A stretch of 64,000 nucleotides of DNA. Origin: Endocalyx cinctus. Taxonomy: Eukaryota > Ascomycota > Sordariomycetes > Amphisphaeriales > Apiosporaceae. The DNA lies in assembly GCA_001600455.1 (NCBI GenBank), contig BCKC01000002.1:5421682-5485681 (forward strand), given 5' to 3'. The notes under the pieces are model-generated. The model saw nothing but the letters and a program-made list of their open reading frames with translations. It searched no databases and had not been told where the DNA came from. The number at the start of each line of letters is the position of its first letter. Positions within the stretch are counted from its first letter, which is position 1. A program made the position numbers and the translations under genes. Shown here one piece after another: positions 46,619 through 57,858 of the stretch.

Positions 46619-47372
46619 GTCAAAAGTAATGGTTATCCGTCGTGTTCGTGATGTGGGAGAAACAAAACTTTGGGTGGCCTACACAAAATATAGAATTACT
46701 AGTTGTTGATTAAGTAGATAAAAGACGAAGAGAGGGAGACTTTGGTTCAATAATACCAGTATTTTCAAATTTATTATATACTTACCTCCCTTATCTTGAT
46801 GTTCTCCTCAACGACAGGGGGTCCGGCCTTTTTCCAATCCGGCTACCTAGGTCGATTTCAGATCAGCATCGGTCCACTCCAATCTTGATTCCACCGCAAT
46901 GTCAACGTTAGCATCTTGTATACCACCTTGTCTCCATTTCGACTGCGACCTGGACAAGCATTTACTCCGAAAACTCTAGTTGGGAAAAGGGAATAAATAG
47001 CCCGAGTAATGCGTAAATAAATTTGTTGTAACCCGTATAAAAGCGATAAACAGTAGTTTGGAGAAATTGGAGAAGAATATTTGGAGATGATTGGAATCTG
47101 GGAATTAATTATTGTACGTGTAATGGATATAATTAAGTGATATTCTGTGAATGTAGTAGAATGTACAAGTAGCAATACCCTTTGTGACCCTAATAAATAT
47201 TACGAATTTATTCTTGCATTCACGTTTCCCGGCGTGTAAGAAATCTCACAGTGTAATACCAAATACGAATACGGTGCGAAAGTACAATGTCAAGAGTATT
47301 TCACCGTCACGTAACTACTCAAAATAGTGAATGAATAAAATATCGGTTCTTCACTTTATTTTGTCAGACTGA
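46619..47372. other. Intergenic region, no gene seen
   Basis: About 750 bp containing the presumed promoter of the fucosidase gene. The minus-strand frame 46858-47175 is low complexity. No gene seen. Confidence 0.5.
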
Positions 47373-47615
47373 AGCATTTCTTCCATTTACTTCACCAACC
47401 TCGCAAAATCTATCCTACCCAGAATATCATATCCCATCAAACAAAAGTACCGCTTGCCATCGCAATATCCATCACACCTAAAACAAGTGGAAAAGAAAAA
47501 ATATATATTCACCATCCCGAAGGCCACCAATTCAAAAATCCCCCTGAAAGCTTTAATTCTAGTCTTGAATTTTGTTAGGTCTTCTTCGCCCAAAGCTTCT
47601 GTCCTCTTGCCATCT

Positions 47616-48686
47616 ATGACCGTATCGAAGAGATGGCATAGAGCGGCCAAGATTGCCTTATACCGCCACGTCGTCCTGGACTACGGTAATATCCTGTTAT
47701 TTTGTCTCTCCTTCGACTTTGTAAGAACCAGAGCGTTAATTACATCGCTCACATTGGAGTTATCGGAAATCAAGAGCATAGGTCACATCCAGGATCCAGA
47801 CTTCCTCATCGCCGACATGTTACAAATACAGATGTTAAGACTATCGACTGTCTTGAGAAGCTTGAAGAATCTACATTCTTTCTCTCTCTATGCCCGACCA
47901 GTTCCTTGGCAAAAACTTCGCATAGCCCCTAGGGTAATCACGAAATTGATCGATTGTTTACCTGAAAGTTGTATCAATCTGGAGATCGACCCTAATACCT
48001 GCGATAGCTTACAAGATGACAATTATTTCCTCCGAGAATATGATAGCCCCCATACATGCGACTCTTTGCGCAAAGTGTTACCACGTATGCATCACGTAAG
48101 ACTTCGGCTAGGGAGCATTTGCCCTGGAATCATGATGCCGAGTCCTACGGAAAATGAGATGATCGAATCACCCAAGTTGGAGACACTAATCATCATCATA
48201 CGATCTTTCCCCGAACCGATCTACCTATGCGGGGATCCAAAACGTACCAAAACCGAAGGTATACCGGATACGAGGTTGATTTCCGTAATGAAGCCCTCTC
48301 TGCGCCGTTTCTGCCGTCTTAGACCTCACGTTTCCACCGTTCGTCTCGTCCGCGATGGTGAGCCGGGCAAATCCGATACTTTGACGCCGTGGCATAGACA
48401 CCCCCATTACGACACAATTAAGGTCTACGATCCTTCCACCACAGATTCGGCGGAATTCCCAATCTTCGAGATCCCGCACCCGACCGGCTCCAACTACTTC
48501 TTTGACCGCGGACCGGGCGTTAAAATGTTTGGACCCCTGGATGTCTGCGAACATATCATGGAAGGAGAGATATGGTCCTCGCTTCAGAGCGGTGCCAGAC
48601 TGCCCAGATCAGTTGCCGAGCTGGCTCGCGAGGTGATCAAGCAGCAGCGTTACTCGATCGACCAGGTTTGGTCTACGATACCTTAA
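47616..48686 (+). CDS. F-box-like fungal protein, 5' end uncertain
   Basis: From the first in-frame ATG (47616) the product is 356 aa, but the frame is open from 47373. The 50 codons before the ATG read KIPLKALILVLNFVRSSSPK then ASVLLPSMTVSKRWHRAA, which together resemble a divergent F-box (hydrophobic helix, then S-KRWHRAA, then ALYRHVVLD). I therefore suspect that the true start lies upstream, perhaps in an unseen short exon, or that the 5' end is damaged. The rest is Leu-rich with VLRSLKNLHSFSLYARPVPW and LPRMHHVRLRLGSICP, suggesting imperfect leucine-rich repeats, and ends in a helical tail (RSVAELAREVIKQQRYSIDQ). F-box proteins normally select substrates for SCF ubiquitin ligases; the partner and target are unknown. 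Confidence 0.7.
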   Translation: MTVSKRWHRAAKIALYRHVVLDYGNILLFCLSFDFVRTRALITSLTLELSEIKSIGHIQDPDFLIADMLQIQMLRLSTVLRSLKNLHSFSLYARPVPWQKLRIAPRVITKLIDCLPESCINLEIDPNTCDSLQDDNYFLREYDSPHTCDSLRKVLPRMHHVRLRLGSICPGIMMPSPTENEMIESPKLETLIIIIRSFPEPIYLCGDPKRTKTEGIPDTRLISVMKPSLRRFCRLRPHVSTVRLVRDGEPGKSDTLTPWHRHPHYDTIKVYDPSTTDSAEFPIFEIPHPTGSNYFFDRGPGVKMFGPLDVCEHIMEGEIWSSLQSGARLPRSVAELAREVIKQQRYSIDQVWSTIP

Positions 48687-49328
48687 TTGGGACGAAACTT
48701 CAACACCTTGATACTATATGGTGGCAATAGCTAGAGTACTATGGATGGTGATTATTGACGATGATCTTTTTTCTTCCCTCGGAGTTCGGAATACAGTGCA
48801 TATATGGTACGATGAGTTTGTTCGGAAATGGTCAAGCTTGTATAATTAAATGTAAAAGACTAGGTTAATTCTATAATTGTGTTTATACTCTCCCGTGTGT
48901 TATATAGGGAGAACCGTCGGCTTTCCCTTCCGCTGAAAACCCCCCTTAGGGGTGTACCCATATTCCAACTAATTATCATCATTTCTCTACTTAGCGAGCT
49001 CTCACTCAGCTCTTCATTTAACAGTCTCGGTATTTCCCCGTGAAAACATCAACGCTGCACTACCTTTGTGGACAAGAGCACTTGATATAATGCGATCTGC
49101 TGTCGAACACTTATATAAGCGACGCTAATATAGTACGTAAGCAATGACTCGGCAATCAGCAGGTGGGCAAGTGGGTTAGACTAGGTTAGGCAGCTGGATT
49201 TTGTGTCAGCTCAGTTCAGCTCGAATCCTTTCTCATAATTTTTCCAAATCATATGATCTTCGTTTCTCTCGCTACGGGAAATTTTATAATTTTTTAACCC
49301 CATTCACATATTCTCAGACAGGTGTTAC
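48687..49328. other. Intergenic region with a tRNA-like motif pair
   Basis: 642 bp. TGGGCAAGTGG at 49164-49174 resembles an A box and AGCTCGAATCC at 49218-49228 a B box, with a T-rich stretch after them. The intervening bases do not fold into an anticodon arm that I can recognise, so it is at best a relic. The segment is also the presumed promoter of the alpha/beta hydrolase. Confidence 0.4.
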
Positions 49329-50489
49329 ATGAGTTTTCTCCAACGAAAAATGAGCGATAACCATGTAAATACTACGGCGTCAAGCTATCTGGATGATGAG
49401 CGTTTCAGCCAAACATTCACGCTGCCAGCTGACCCCAGCCGTCCAGCTGATTTTAAAGTGTCCTACGCAGACTTCGGCCATCGCAACGATGAACGCGTAA
49501 TACTGTTCTGTGGACCTTTACTTGGAAGGTAAATAAAACACGTATCTAAAAGAAAGACTACGTCTCCGTCGGTTTACTGTTCTGATAAATTAGCATTTAG
49601 TCGTTATCTTCTCACTACCAAAGACAAACTTGCCCAAAAGTATGGTGTGCGTATTATAAGCCCAGACCGACCCGGGTTTGGTAGTACACCAGATGTGCCA
49701 CCCGCTGATCGCGTCCGCGTGTGGCTTGAAATTGTCGAGTCCTTATTGCGCCACCTCTCCATAAAGCACGTCTCCGTCGTAGGTTACAGTGCCGGTACGA
49801 TCTACGCCATGAACGTCCTCTTCAAACAACGCCATTTACTCCACCCGACTCATCCGTACGTCGCTCTCTGCACTCCGTGGGTGCACCCCTCCCATTCGGG
49901 CGTCACGACCTTCAAGATGGCCGGACTCCTCCCTAACTCTCTCGTCGGGAGCTACGACAAGATTCTGCAGTTTGCCGGGAATATGGGCTCCGCCATCCAG
50001 TTCAGCAACGTCCTCTCCGGGTTCTTACCGTCCCTGCATCTCGGATCCGAACCCCCTTCGTTAGCGCCCGGCGCCGATCCCGAAGCCGTCGCGCTGGAGG
50101 AAAAATTGTCTACCGAAATCTTTCGTCGAGCTACGAGCGAGGATGTGCGGGGCGTCGGCCAGGATGCGCTGCTACTGCTCAAGCGCGACGAGTACCCCGG
50201 GTGCTGGGGCGCCTGGGGCGACTGGGACACGCTCGTGCCGAAGTTGGCTCAGGTCGAGAAAGAGCACGGTGCCGTTTCGCCGCTGAAAGTTCGCGTCTAC
50301 TTCGCCGAGTCGGATATCATGATCGGAACGAAAGCCGCCCCGGCTTGGTTCGAGGATTGCTGGCGATCGGAGCAGCGTGGTGAATCTATCCAATATAGTA
50401 GCGTCACCATTCCCAAGACGACGCACGACACTATCCTCAGTCTGAGATTTGGCGTTATGGAGCAAATCATAGCCGGTATACCTAAGTAG
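49329..50489 (+). CDS. Alpha/beta-hydrolase-fold protein
   Basis: Two exons, 49329-49528 and 49601-50489, giving 362 aa. The fold is clear: VILFCGPLLGSRYLL (strand 3 and oxyanion region across the splice), IISPDRPGFGSTPDVPPADR (the DRPGFG loop of epoxide-hydrolase/esterase-like proteins), then VSVVGYSAGTIYAMNVLF with the nucleophile S130 in G-Y-S-A-G. Late in the sequence, VRVYFAESDIMIG can supply the acid and TTHDTIL the catalytic His. There is no signal peptide, so it is probably intracellular. Substrate is unknown; relatives include esterases, haloperoxidase-like enzymes and pathway hydrolases. It is convergent with the FAD oxidase gene to the right. Confidence 0.88.
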
Positions 50490-51250
50490 TTATACGATTA
50501 AAATATTTTCAGATCCCTATTTCGGGGTCAGGAATCTCAGCGCGATACAATATCTAGCTACCCGCGAGAGCTTCATATTTGTCTCGGCTCTTTTTCTATG
50601 TACAACTAATGTGCTTTGTGGGTGGCTGCATATTGTATCGTGTTAATATTCCTCACCACGAAATGGGTACATAAAAATTAGTTTGGCTATGTACTGTGTG
50701 AGTATCTATATTCATCATAATACTAATGACTGGTGAAAAATAACTGAGATTAACCAAAGTAATTATTAATGGTCTTATTCTTCACCTTCTGTGTTGCGCA
50801 CAGGCAAAAAGTGTGACATACCCTGTTTTAATCGGATAGCAACAAAAAGTCTTAAATCAACTGATCAACCCAGCTGAGACCTATCAGTTTAGGACTTGAA
50901 ATGAATTTGTCTGATAGGTTCTAAAAGATGATTGAAGGTTTTGAAAACAGTGTTGTACATTATGTGATGGACCCCTTACAACCATTTCTTGTGAGAATCC
51001 GAAAATGTTTGGGCATCAACTACTTTTTGTAGCACATAGATAGGTACTCACTCGCTTCATACTATGTTTCTGAGATTAGGTTAAACACTTTCTTGAATAA
51101 CCACCGTTTCTATTTTTAATAAGTTCCCTAGCGCCAAGACTCCTGGCTACAAATTTTATTCAAACTGCCCCTCTCGTCAATACCACCAGAATGCCCCCGA
51201 AGCATCCCTACGCAGGCGAAGAAATTAGATAGCTGACCGCAATTATTGGC
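50490..51250. other. Convergent 3' intergenic region
   Basis: About 760 bp AT-rich spacer between the converging hydrolase and FAD-oxidase genes. No gene seen. Confidence 0.5.
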
Positions 51251-53005
51251 CTAAGGGTGACTGAACTTTTCTGGTAGCAAACTATTGTAAAACCGGAAAA
51301 AGTTATCAGGATCATATTTCTTCTTTAGCGCGAGAAGGCGAGGAAGTTTCTCTTTGCCGTACATCTGCTCCGGCGTCTCGTCGCCCGACGCGAAGTTTAC
51401 GTAAACTGCCAGGTCATCATACCCTGAAGTGGTAACTAGTTGATCTCGGATATCTCGGGCGGCGATGTTAGCCTGTGTCTCGACAGGATCGCCGACATCT
51501 TTCCATCGAAATTGTAGCAGACTTTTTTTTATTGGAATCATTGATAGTTAACTATATTATCCAATTATTCGACGGGAGTCTAGGATTACGTGAGAAATTA
51601 GACTTACGCGTAAGTCGAGGCATCTCTCCATGGATACGCAGTTGCGTCATCCGGTACAGCCGTAGCTGCTTGTATCGGCCAAGTCTGCAGCTGAATTTGT
51701 GACGTCGTCCCGTTTGGATTTTCGGCCCAGAAAGATCCCATGGCATTATAGACGGAAGTGAATGTAGAGGCGGAAAACTCGCGTACATTGACCCCGTAGA
51801 CGTCAACGATCACGCCGGGAATGCAGGTGGTTGCGTCGCTACCGAATGCCGCGTCGCTGCTCAATTTATTCCAGGGAATTTCCTGAATATGACTGTACGA
51901 CGGACCGATATCGAGAATCGGGGCCATAGCTTCGAGAGCCTTGTTCATGGGTCCTGCGTACGCGACACTGACAAGTAATTGGGGCTGCATAAATAAATTC
52001 GCTGTCAGAAAACACGCGATGGGATTTGATTTTCAAAAAGTGAAAGATTATTACCGCGGTAAGAGTGGAATTATAACTCAGTATGGTCTCTATAGCAAGC
52101 TCGGCTGGTAGTGGCAGCAGCCCTGCAATAGTTTCGAAGAAAGTACCATTCTTATCTCCCGTGAGAATGATATCTGCACTTGTCCAAACACCGCCTTCGT
52201 ATAACGGATGGAGTTGATACGTAGCCTCCGTCACGATTCCAAAATTGAATCCTGCGCCTCTTATACCCCAAAAGAATTCAGGATTAGAGATTTCAGACAC
52301 TTCGTGAACTTCTCCATCTGCGGTTACCACGCGAGCAGAAATTAGCGCGTCGATCATCAGTCCGTCCAGACCGTGAAGTCGCCCGATCCCACCACCGAGA
52401 GTTGCTCCCATCATGCCCACACAGCTACAGATTCCGGTTTCTACAACGTGTCAGTCGGACGTAACGTATTCAGATTGATCTCTATTATTCCTCACGGAGT
52501 TGGTATCCTGCTTCGTACACTGGATCGTAGATGTCTCGAAATCTTACACCGGGTCCGACGGTTAGCATCCCGGCGGACTTATCTACGCTTACGGCGTTCA
52601 TCTTGCTAAGATCAATGGAAATGCCGTCCTGTAATTCTTCCAGCGTGGTCGAGTACGCATGGCGGCCGCCAGTAGCCAGAAAAGGGAGGTTATGACTCGT
52701 CGCGTATTTTACCTGCTCAGTTAGCGAGACGTTCAATGAACCAAGCAATGTATACCGCTACATACAGCCTCGATAACATCTTTCTCGTCGACAGGAGATA
52801 TAGCAACCCGGTAGGTAGGAGGTGCAAAGATGTCCCACCTATGCGTCGCGTTCAAGAAACCGGATTGACCGGGAAGCGAGATCTGCGTCCCTGGAGACCA
52901 ATTTAACCTTGTGATATTTGACAATGGCGACGAACCCGTGAGAGTAGAGCCGTCCACGACAAGAAGAGGCAGGAGAGTAAAGAGTAAAGCTTTGTTAAAG
53001 TACAT
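51251..53005 (-). CDS. Secreted FAD-linked oxidoreductase, berberine-bridge-enzyme type
   Basis: Five exons on the minus strand: 53005-52766, 52712-52496, 52440-52055, 51984-51608 and 51521-51251, giving 496 aa with consistent frame. An N-terminal signal peptide is visible (MYFNKALLFTLLPLLVVDGS). The PCMH-type FAD domain has FAPPTYRVAISPVDEKDV, LATGGRHAYSTTLEELQDGI with H98 (candidate histidyl-FAD link), and TGICSCVGMMGATLGGGIGR with C157 (candidate cysteinyl-FAD link), so bicovalent flavin attachment is possible. The C-terminal BBE segment (ALKKKYDPDNFFRFYNSLLP) closes the enzyme. Such oxidases act on sugars, alcohols or pathway intermediates; the substrate cannot be inferred. The exon 5 acceptor lies in an A8G tract and was chosen because the upstream TATAG leads to a stop. 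Confidence 0.92.
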
Positions 53006-53960
53006 TTTGTTGAAGGTGATGTCGAATTCTTGGAGTATTCAAGTTGCTGACATCGATCCCACCTCTCAAGTGAAGTTGCGGGATTTATATATCAAGCCGT
53101 ACGTGGTGTCCAGCGCAATAGTGATTTCTCATGTAAGTGCTTCGAGGTATCATATCATACATTCGGAGATAGTGAAAAAGCAATGCACGTACAACCTAAC
53201 CTATGTCCGGTGGGTGGGAATTGTCGTGCCATTTAAAGTCGGACAGCGGAATTTGACGGGTTGACGGACGGGTAAATCAATTCTCACCTCCAGAAGTTAA
53301 TCATCTTCCTGAACTACCCGACAAGCTTGTGACAGCACCCCTTCACGACTGTATTGTCTATCACTGACTTGAAGTTACATCAACCCTCTTCCCACCTTTC
53401 TGTGATTATTTATTTAGTTATTTAATCCGTACATCTATACACTTAGATTGTACAATTTCAAGGCACGGTTCTTCAGTTATTACTCCATTGACTATAAATA
53501 CCACAGCTTCTTTTTATAATGTGACCAAAATCTAAGGCAATCTTGTTTTATAGGGGGTTGAACTCGTTATTACACTGTTATACCACGCCAATCTGGTCTC
53601 TTGGCATCGTGTGACCCCTTGCTGCTTTTGCTGAGCCTCGGCTCAGGCTCTACGGGGAAGGAGCAAAGGCTCCAACATTTTTTTAATGAGGCGGTTCGAA
53701 CGATCTATATTTTTCTCTGAAATCAGTAATACTCGCTTAGAACCTTGGGTTGAATATAGTTGGCGCTGGGCTTTTTCAAGATCGGAAACCTGCTGGGGAA
53801 GCAGGGGTGTGGTGCGCGTGTGGCGTGCATGTGGCGGATGTATGGCCGATTTGGGCTTGGTGTAGGTCTAGTAGAGGGCCGAGTTACAGATGAGTTCTTC
53901 AATTAAGATACATACATTGGACAATCGTCTCCTCTTGTACCAATGCAAGTGCATATCTAG
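53006..53960. other. Intergenic region, no gene seen
   Basis: About 950 bp. It holds the presumed promoter of the FAD oxidase and, at about 53645-53660, a CTCGGCTCAGGCTC motif that recurs on the far side of the FunK1 pseudogene (about 55757-55775). No gene seen. Confidence 0.5.
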
Positions 53961-55512
53961 CCACCTGCCGATTTTATCCTCTTCAACTCTCAGGGCCTTT
54001 TTCCCAACGACCAGGGTGCCCTGGATCGCGCCCTCTCTCCGTTTATCAACTTCTCGCGGGAATTTTTCGATCGCTCATCGGGCGAGCAACATATTTACAA
54101 GCCTTTTCAGCCGCAGCGTGTCCACCTGTTCCTAATGAAGAAAGCAGATGGCCTGACGAAGCACAGAAGCTAGTGTCAGGTCTTAACCGTTGCGCAGATT
54201 TGCGTAGGTGGTTCGTTACTCTATCGGGAAGGGCTCGCATCTCTCTGCTGCCACGCCAGCCAGGTTTTCACCTTACAGCCGATGCGACTCTATGCACACG
54301 GCCTCTACATCCGGGGGTCGACGCTAGAACTCTGGGTATTTGACTGGGCGGGGATGTACTGCGCCGACACCTTCTACCTCCATGCAGACTCTGTGCGATA
54401 GGTCGCTCTCGTCCTCGGCTACACACTCATAGATTCTGAGGCTCTGGGGTCTTTTCACGCCATCCGGGTGGATACTACCATTGCGGACTACACAAGAACC
54501 ACCTTCATGCTTAAGTCCAAGCACTCTTCTTCTCCGGCCATGGCGATACCTGTTAATGACACCCCGTTCGTGCGAGTCAGGGGAATTGTTGGAAGTGGCA
54601 TGGTATGCTACCACGCTCAGGAGCATAGCGAAGCGCCCAACCGGGCCCTCAAGCTCAAGTGGCTGGTTATCGACAACATGCCTGAGGAGGGGTCTCTCTA
54701 AAAAGCTAGCAACCGCAATGTCTGGGTTGTTGTCGGGCTCGAGCACCACGGCGAGCTACAATACACGGCGGAGCTCCGCAAAGGGATTGAATTTAGACAC
54801 CCTTTAAAGTTAATTACACGGAAATTAGGCGATGCTCTCGATAGCAATAACGGTGGCTTCAAGTCGCACACAGAGTTAGCCGGCAAGGATGGTGGCATCC
54901 CCCATCGTGTGCTCTGCTTCCACGCCGCATCCCCTCTCGGCCATCATCTCTCCACCTTTCAGACCCGGGAGAAACCTTGTCCAAGCCCTTCGGGACGCCA
55001 TAAAAGGTCACAGGTTCTTCCTACAGAATGCTCGGATCCTCCACCTGGACATTTCCGAAGATACTATCGTCATTGTCGACGATACTTCAGAGAACAGCTC
55101 CAAGGTTATTCTTATCGACCTCGATTCCGCGCTGTACTTGGAGGCTAGGCCTAACGGCCGACAGATGACAGGCACCCGCGCCTTCATGTCGATCGGTATC
55201 CTCAGGGAGCGGCCCCACGTCTATCGCCACGACCTGGAGTCGTTTCTCTACGTCTTTCTCAGGATCGTCATTGCTAACCGGAACCTCGACCTTTCAAAGA
55301 ACAGCAAGTTGCACGACTGGAGTCGGGGTACCGGGCGGGACTCGGCGTGGAAAAATGCGTACTTCATGGAGAAAAGCAAGTTCACGTACATCCTGAACGA
55401 GTTCCCGGAAGAACATGAGACCCTGAAGCCGCTTGCCGAGGAACTGCGCGATATCCTCTCTCCGCTGAAGGGCGATGAGATTTTTCATTGGCGCAGACCA
55501 CGTGGCCGATAA
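53961..55512 (+). pseudogene. FunK1-type fungal protein kinase, decayed
   Basis: One frame can be followed from about 53961 to 54960 with three in-frame stops: TAG 54171-54173, TAG 54399-54401 and TAA 54699-54701. Conserved FunK1 blocks are readable between them: REFFDRSSGEQHIYKPFQPQ, then MRLYAHGLYIRGSTLELWVF, then DWAGMYCADTF. A frame change at about 54960-54990 leads into LVQALRDAIKGHRFFLQNAR, ILHLDISEDTIVIV (catalytic loop, where HRD-x4-N is expected; here the Arg is Leu and the Asn is Thr), ILIDLDSA (DFG-like region) and RPHVYRHDLESFLYVFLRIV, ending at 55512. FunK1 kinases are expanded in filamentous fungi and are often found in accessory regions. With three stops, one frameshift and a damaged catalytic loop this copy is not a functional kinase. 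An active 207-aa C-terminal fragment from 54889 is unlikely. Confidence 0.78.
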
Positions 55513-57858
55513 TCAAATCTATAATGGTATGATCGTGGCTTTCGAGTGGGCTATTTTGCAAGAGAGACGAAGGGTGAATTAAGCTAGGGTTGGATCAGGC
55601 GATAAAACGTTGCTCCACTTCTGGCTAAAGGTATACGATATTCATAAGATAAAATCGGCTCTACGTTATAAAATATGAAGTGTCTATTTTAGGACTTGCT
55701 AATAGAGCATACGGTCTCAGTTTGCGGAGCTCGGCTCGATCTAGCTCAGGCTCGGCTCAGGATCGGCTCAGGCTGCTCCCTGAGGCCCCAACTTAAAGCA
55801 GTAAGTTTTCAGGTTCCAATACGGAAAGGAATTATGGAATTACCAGATGAACGCCGTATAATGATCTGTTATTTGACGAGCAAGGTGATTACATAATTAG
55901 AGGATAAGCCACATCGCAGTCCCATTTAAGCTTGATGTACCACTTTCTACCAGTTGTTCTTGCAGGTATTTAGATATTCCCATAATGAACTTCACTAAAT
56001 ACATTTTAGTATCATATATTTGCTTGTGAAACCGAAGTATGTATGTATCCTAGGCCTCTATTATGGAAAGCAAGGTCAAGGCGTATGCTATAGGTTGAGA
56101 GCTTTTGACTACGGAAAGGCGTTTATAGATATTATCTGGGCGTCGGTACATTATGCATTATAAACCTGTTACCGAATTCAAAAATATATTTAACATCAAT
56201 ATTATTGGTGCCTTGATGGCGACTCAGACGTTATCACCCGACGTAAAGTTTCGGGAACCAATGAAGTTTGTGGTTTGATCAATTCATATTCACGGTCATA
56301 CCCATTGTGAAACTCTACATAACATTCAATTATGACGTTCTAGATATTGTGGTGCATACGGGCCTGTGGTGGCGGAGACGAGAAATTACCGTCCCGCTTT
56401 CGTGAATGTATGAGTTCCGACCCGACCAAGGAAGTCCTAGTCAACAGGCTTGGCTTGTAATAGGCTTACGCTTCGATCATCGGAAGAGGCTGTGAAGGAT
56501 GACCCTGAACTTGAAAAAATAATATTGTAATGAAGTGCCGATTGGAAGAAATTATTTAGCCACGTTCTTACGAGTTACACAACTAGCGGTAATCTGATTC
56601 TAATATCGGCAGTGGCGTATCTCGCTTGCAGATATATATCGTTATTTGAACTGATCGTGCATATATGGCGTTTTTTTAATTATGTTATACTTGTTGATGT
56701 GATGGTAGATTTGAATTAATGTCCTAATTAATAGTCCGTAATACAGTATCTTATGAGATCTCAGTCAATTCGCAGGATCACCGGCGTACCTATATCAGAA
56801 TGAACCAGAGTTCTACACTATACCACCATCAAATTGTACCAGTTGATAGACCCTGATTTCGGGACTATGGGTAGTACTTAGGAACAATGAAGTACGGTCG
56901 CAAGTATGGCAAACTAGGAGGTTACTATACGTATTCATCATCGAAAAATCCTATGCGCAGTCACTAGTCGACGCTTACCGCTGCCTACAAATATTTTTCC
57001 CAACAATACATATGCACTTATTTGCTTATTAATTTTGATTTTCAGACATTAGTAGACTTGCCGTGTATATTGAGTATTATGGCAAAACACAACTCACAAT
57101 GATAGACAGAAAGCAGGCTTATGTATGAACGCAGTACTTATTTGTAGTCTTATCAAAATTAGTTTCTACGATCTCTCTAAGTTGCGTTTTAATCGCGTAT
57201 TGGCTGCATTGACGAAAAAACAGTTGGAAACACCCAAAAATAGTGCATGCTCTCGCCTTACCGTGTTTCTTATTAACTTGCCACCAAGCAATCACCTGGT
57301 CTAGGAAATATTTCGAACATGACGATAGTCAATCAAGCATGGGAGTTGTTTGTTACAAATATGTTTTTACGGCAACTGACTTTCGAACCGCCTTCTATTG
57401 TTTGGAATACTTAAATCTTTTACCGACCATGAGAAAGTATTGCAAAAAAAAAAAAAAAAAAATGATGTATTGAATTTAGATGATGAATTCAGAGGCGGTA
57501 GATACACAACCTTTTATTATTATTCGTCACTATTCGGTACTGTAGAGATAATGGAAGTGATATATTGAGCTTCGGTGGTCTATATTAAGCCCCGACCTTG
57601 TCAGCCTATGCCTTTGCTCTGCACGATTGAAATACTAAATACATCTTGGAAAAATACCTAAAATTAATCATGCTCATTATTAATATAACCGGTTGTAAAC
57701 ATGATAATGATATATGTACATGGAGGGAAAAGATCTTAAGTAGTTATAGCGTTTTGAGAGCAATTAGGATGCAAAGCTCCATTACTTATGGGCGCCCGAA
57801 AGGTATATAATAAATATTGCACGTCTACGCAAACCTTTGACCTCTCTACCTGCTTACA
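55513..57858. other. AT-rich region without genes
   Basis: About 2.3 kb. A GGCTCAG-rich stretch occurs at 55727-55790. The rest is AT-rich with no convincing open frame; 57243-57473 ends in an A18 run and has no recognisable features. Confidence 0.5.

Noticed and set aside
47387..47650. Antisense 87-aa frame over the F-box-like gene 5' end
   Set aside because: Some protein-like stretches but no start context and complete overlap with a better-supported frame on the plus strand.
43968..53005. Secondary-metabolite biosynthetic cluster
   Set aside because: An FAD oxidase and a hydrolase are present, but no polyketide synthase, peptide synthetase, terpene synthase or pathway regulator is seen.
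54889..55512. Functional small kinase from ATG 54889
   Set aside because: It lacks the N-lobe, begins in a shifted frame inside a larger decayed gene, and its catalytic loop lacks the Arg and Asn expected.
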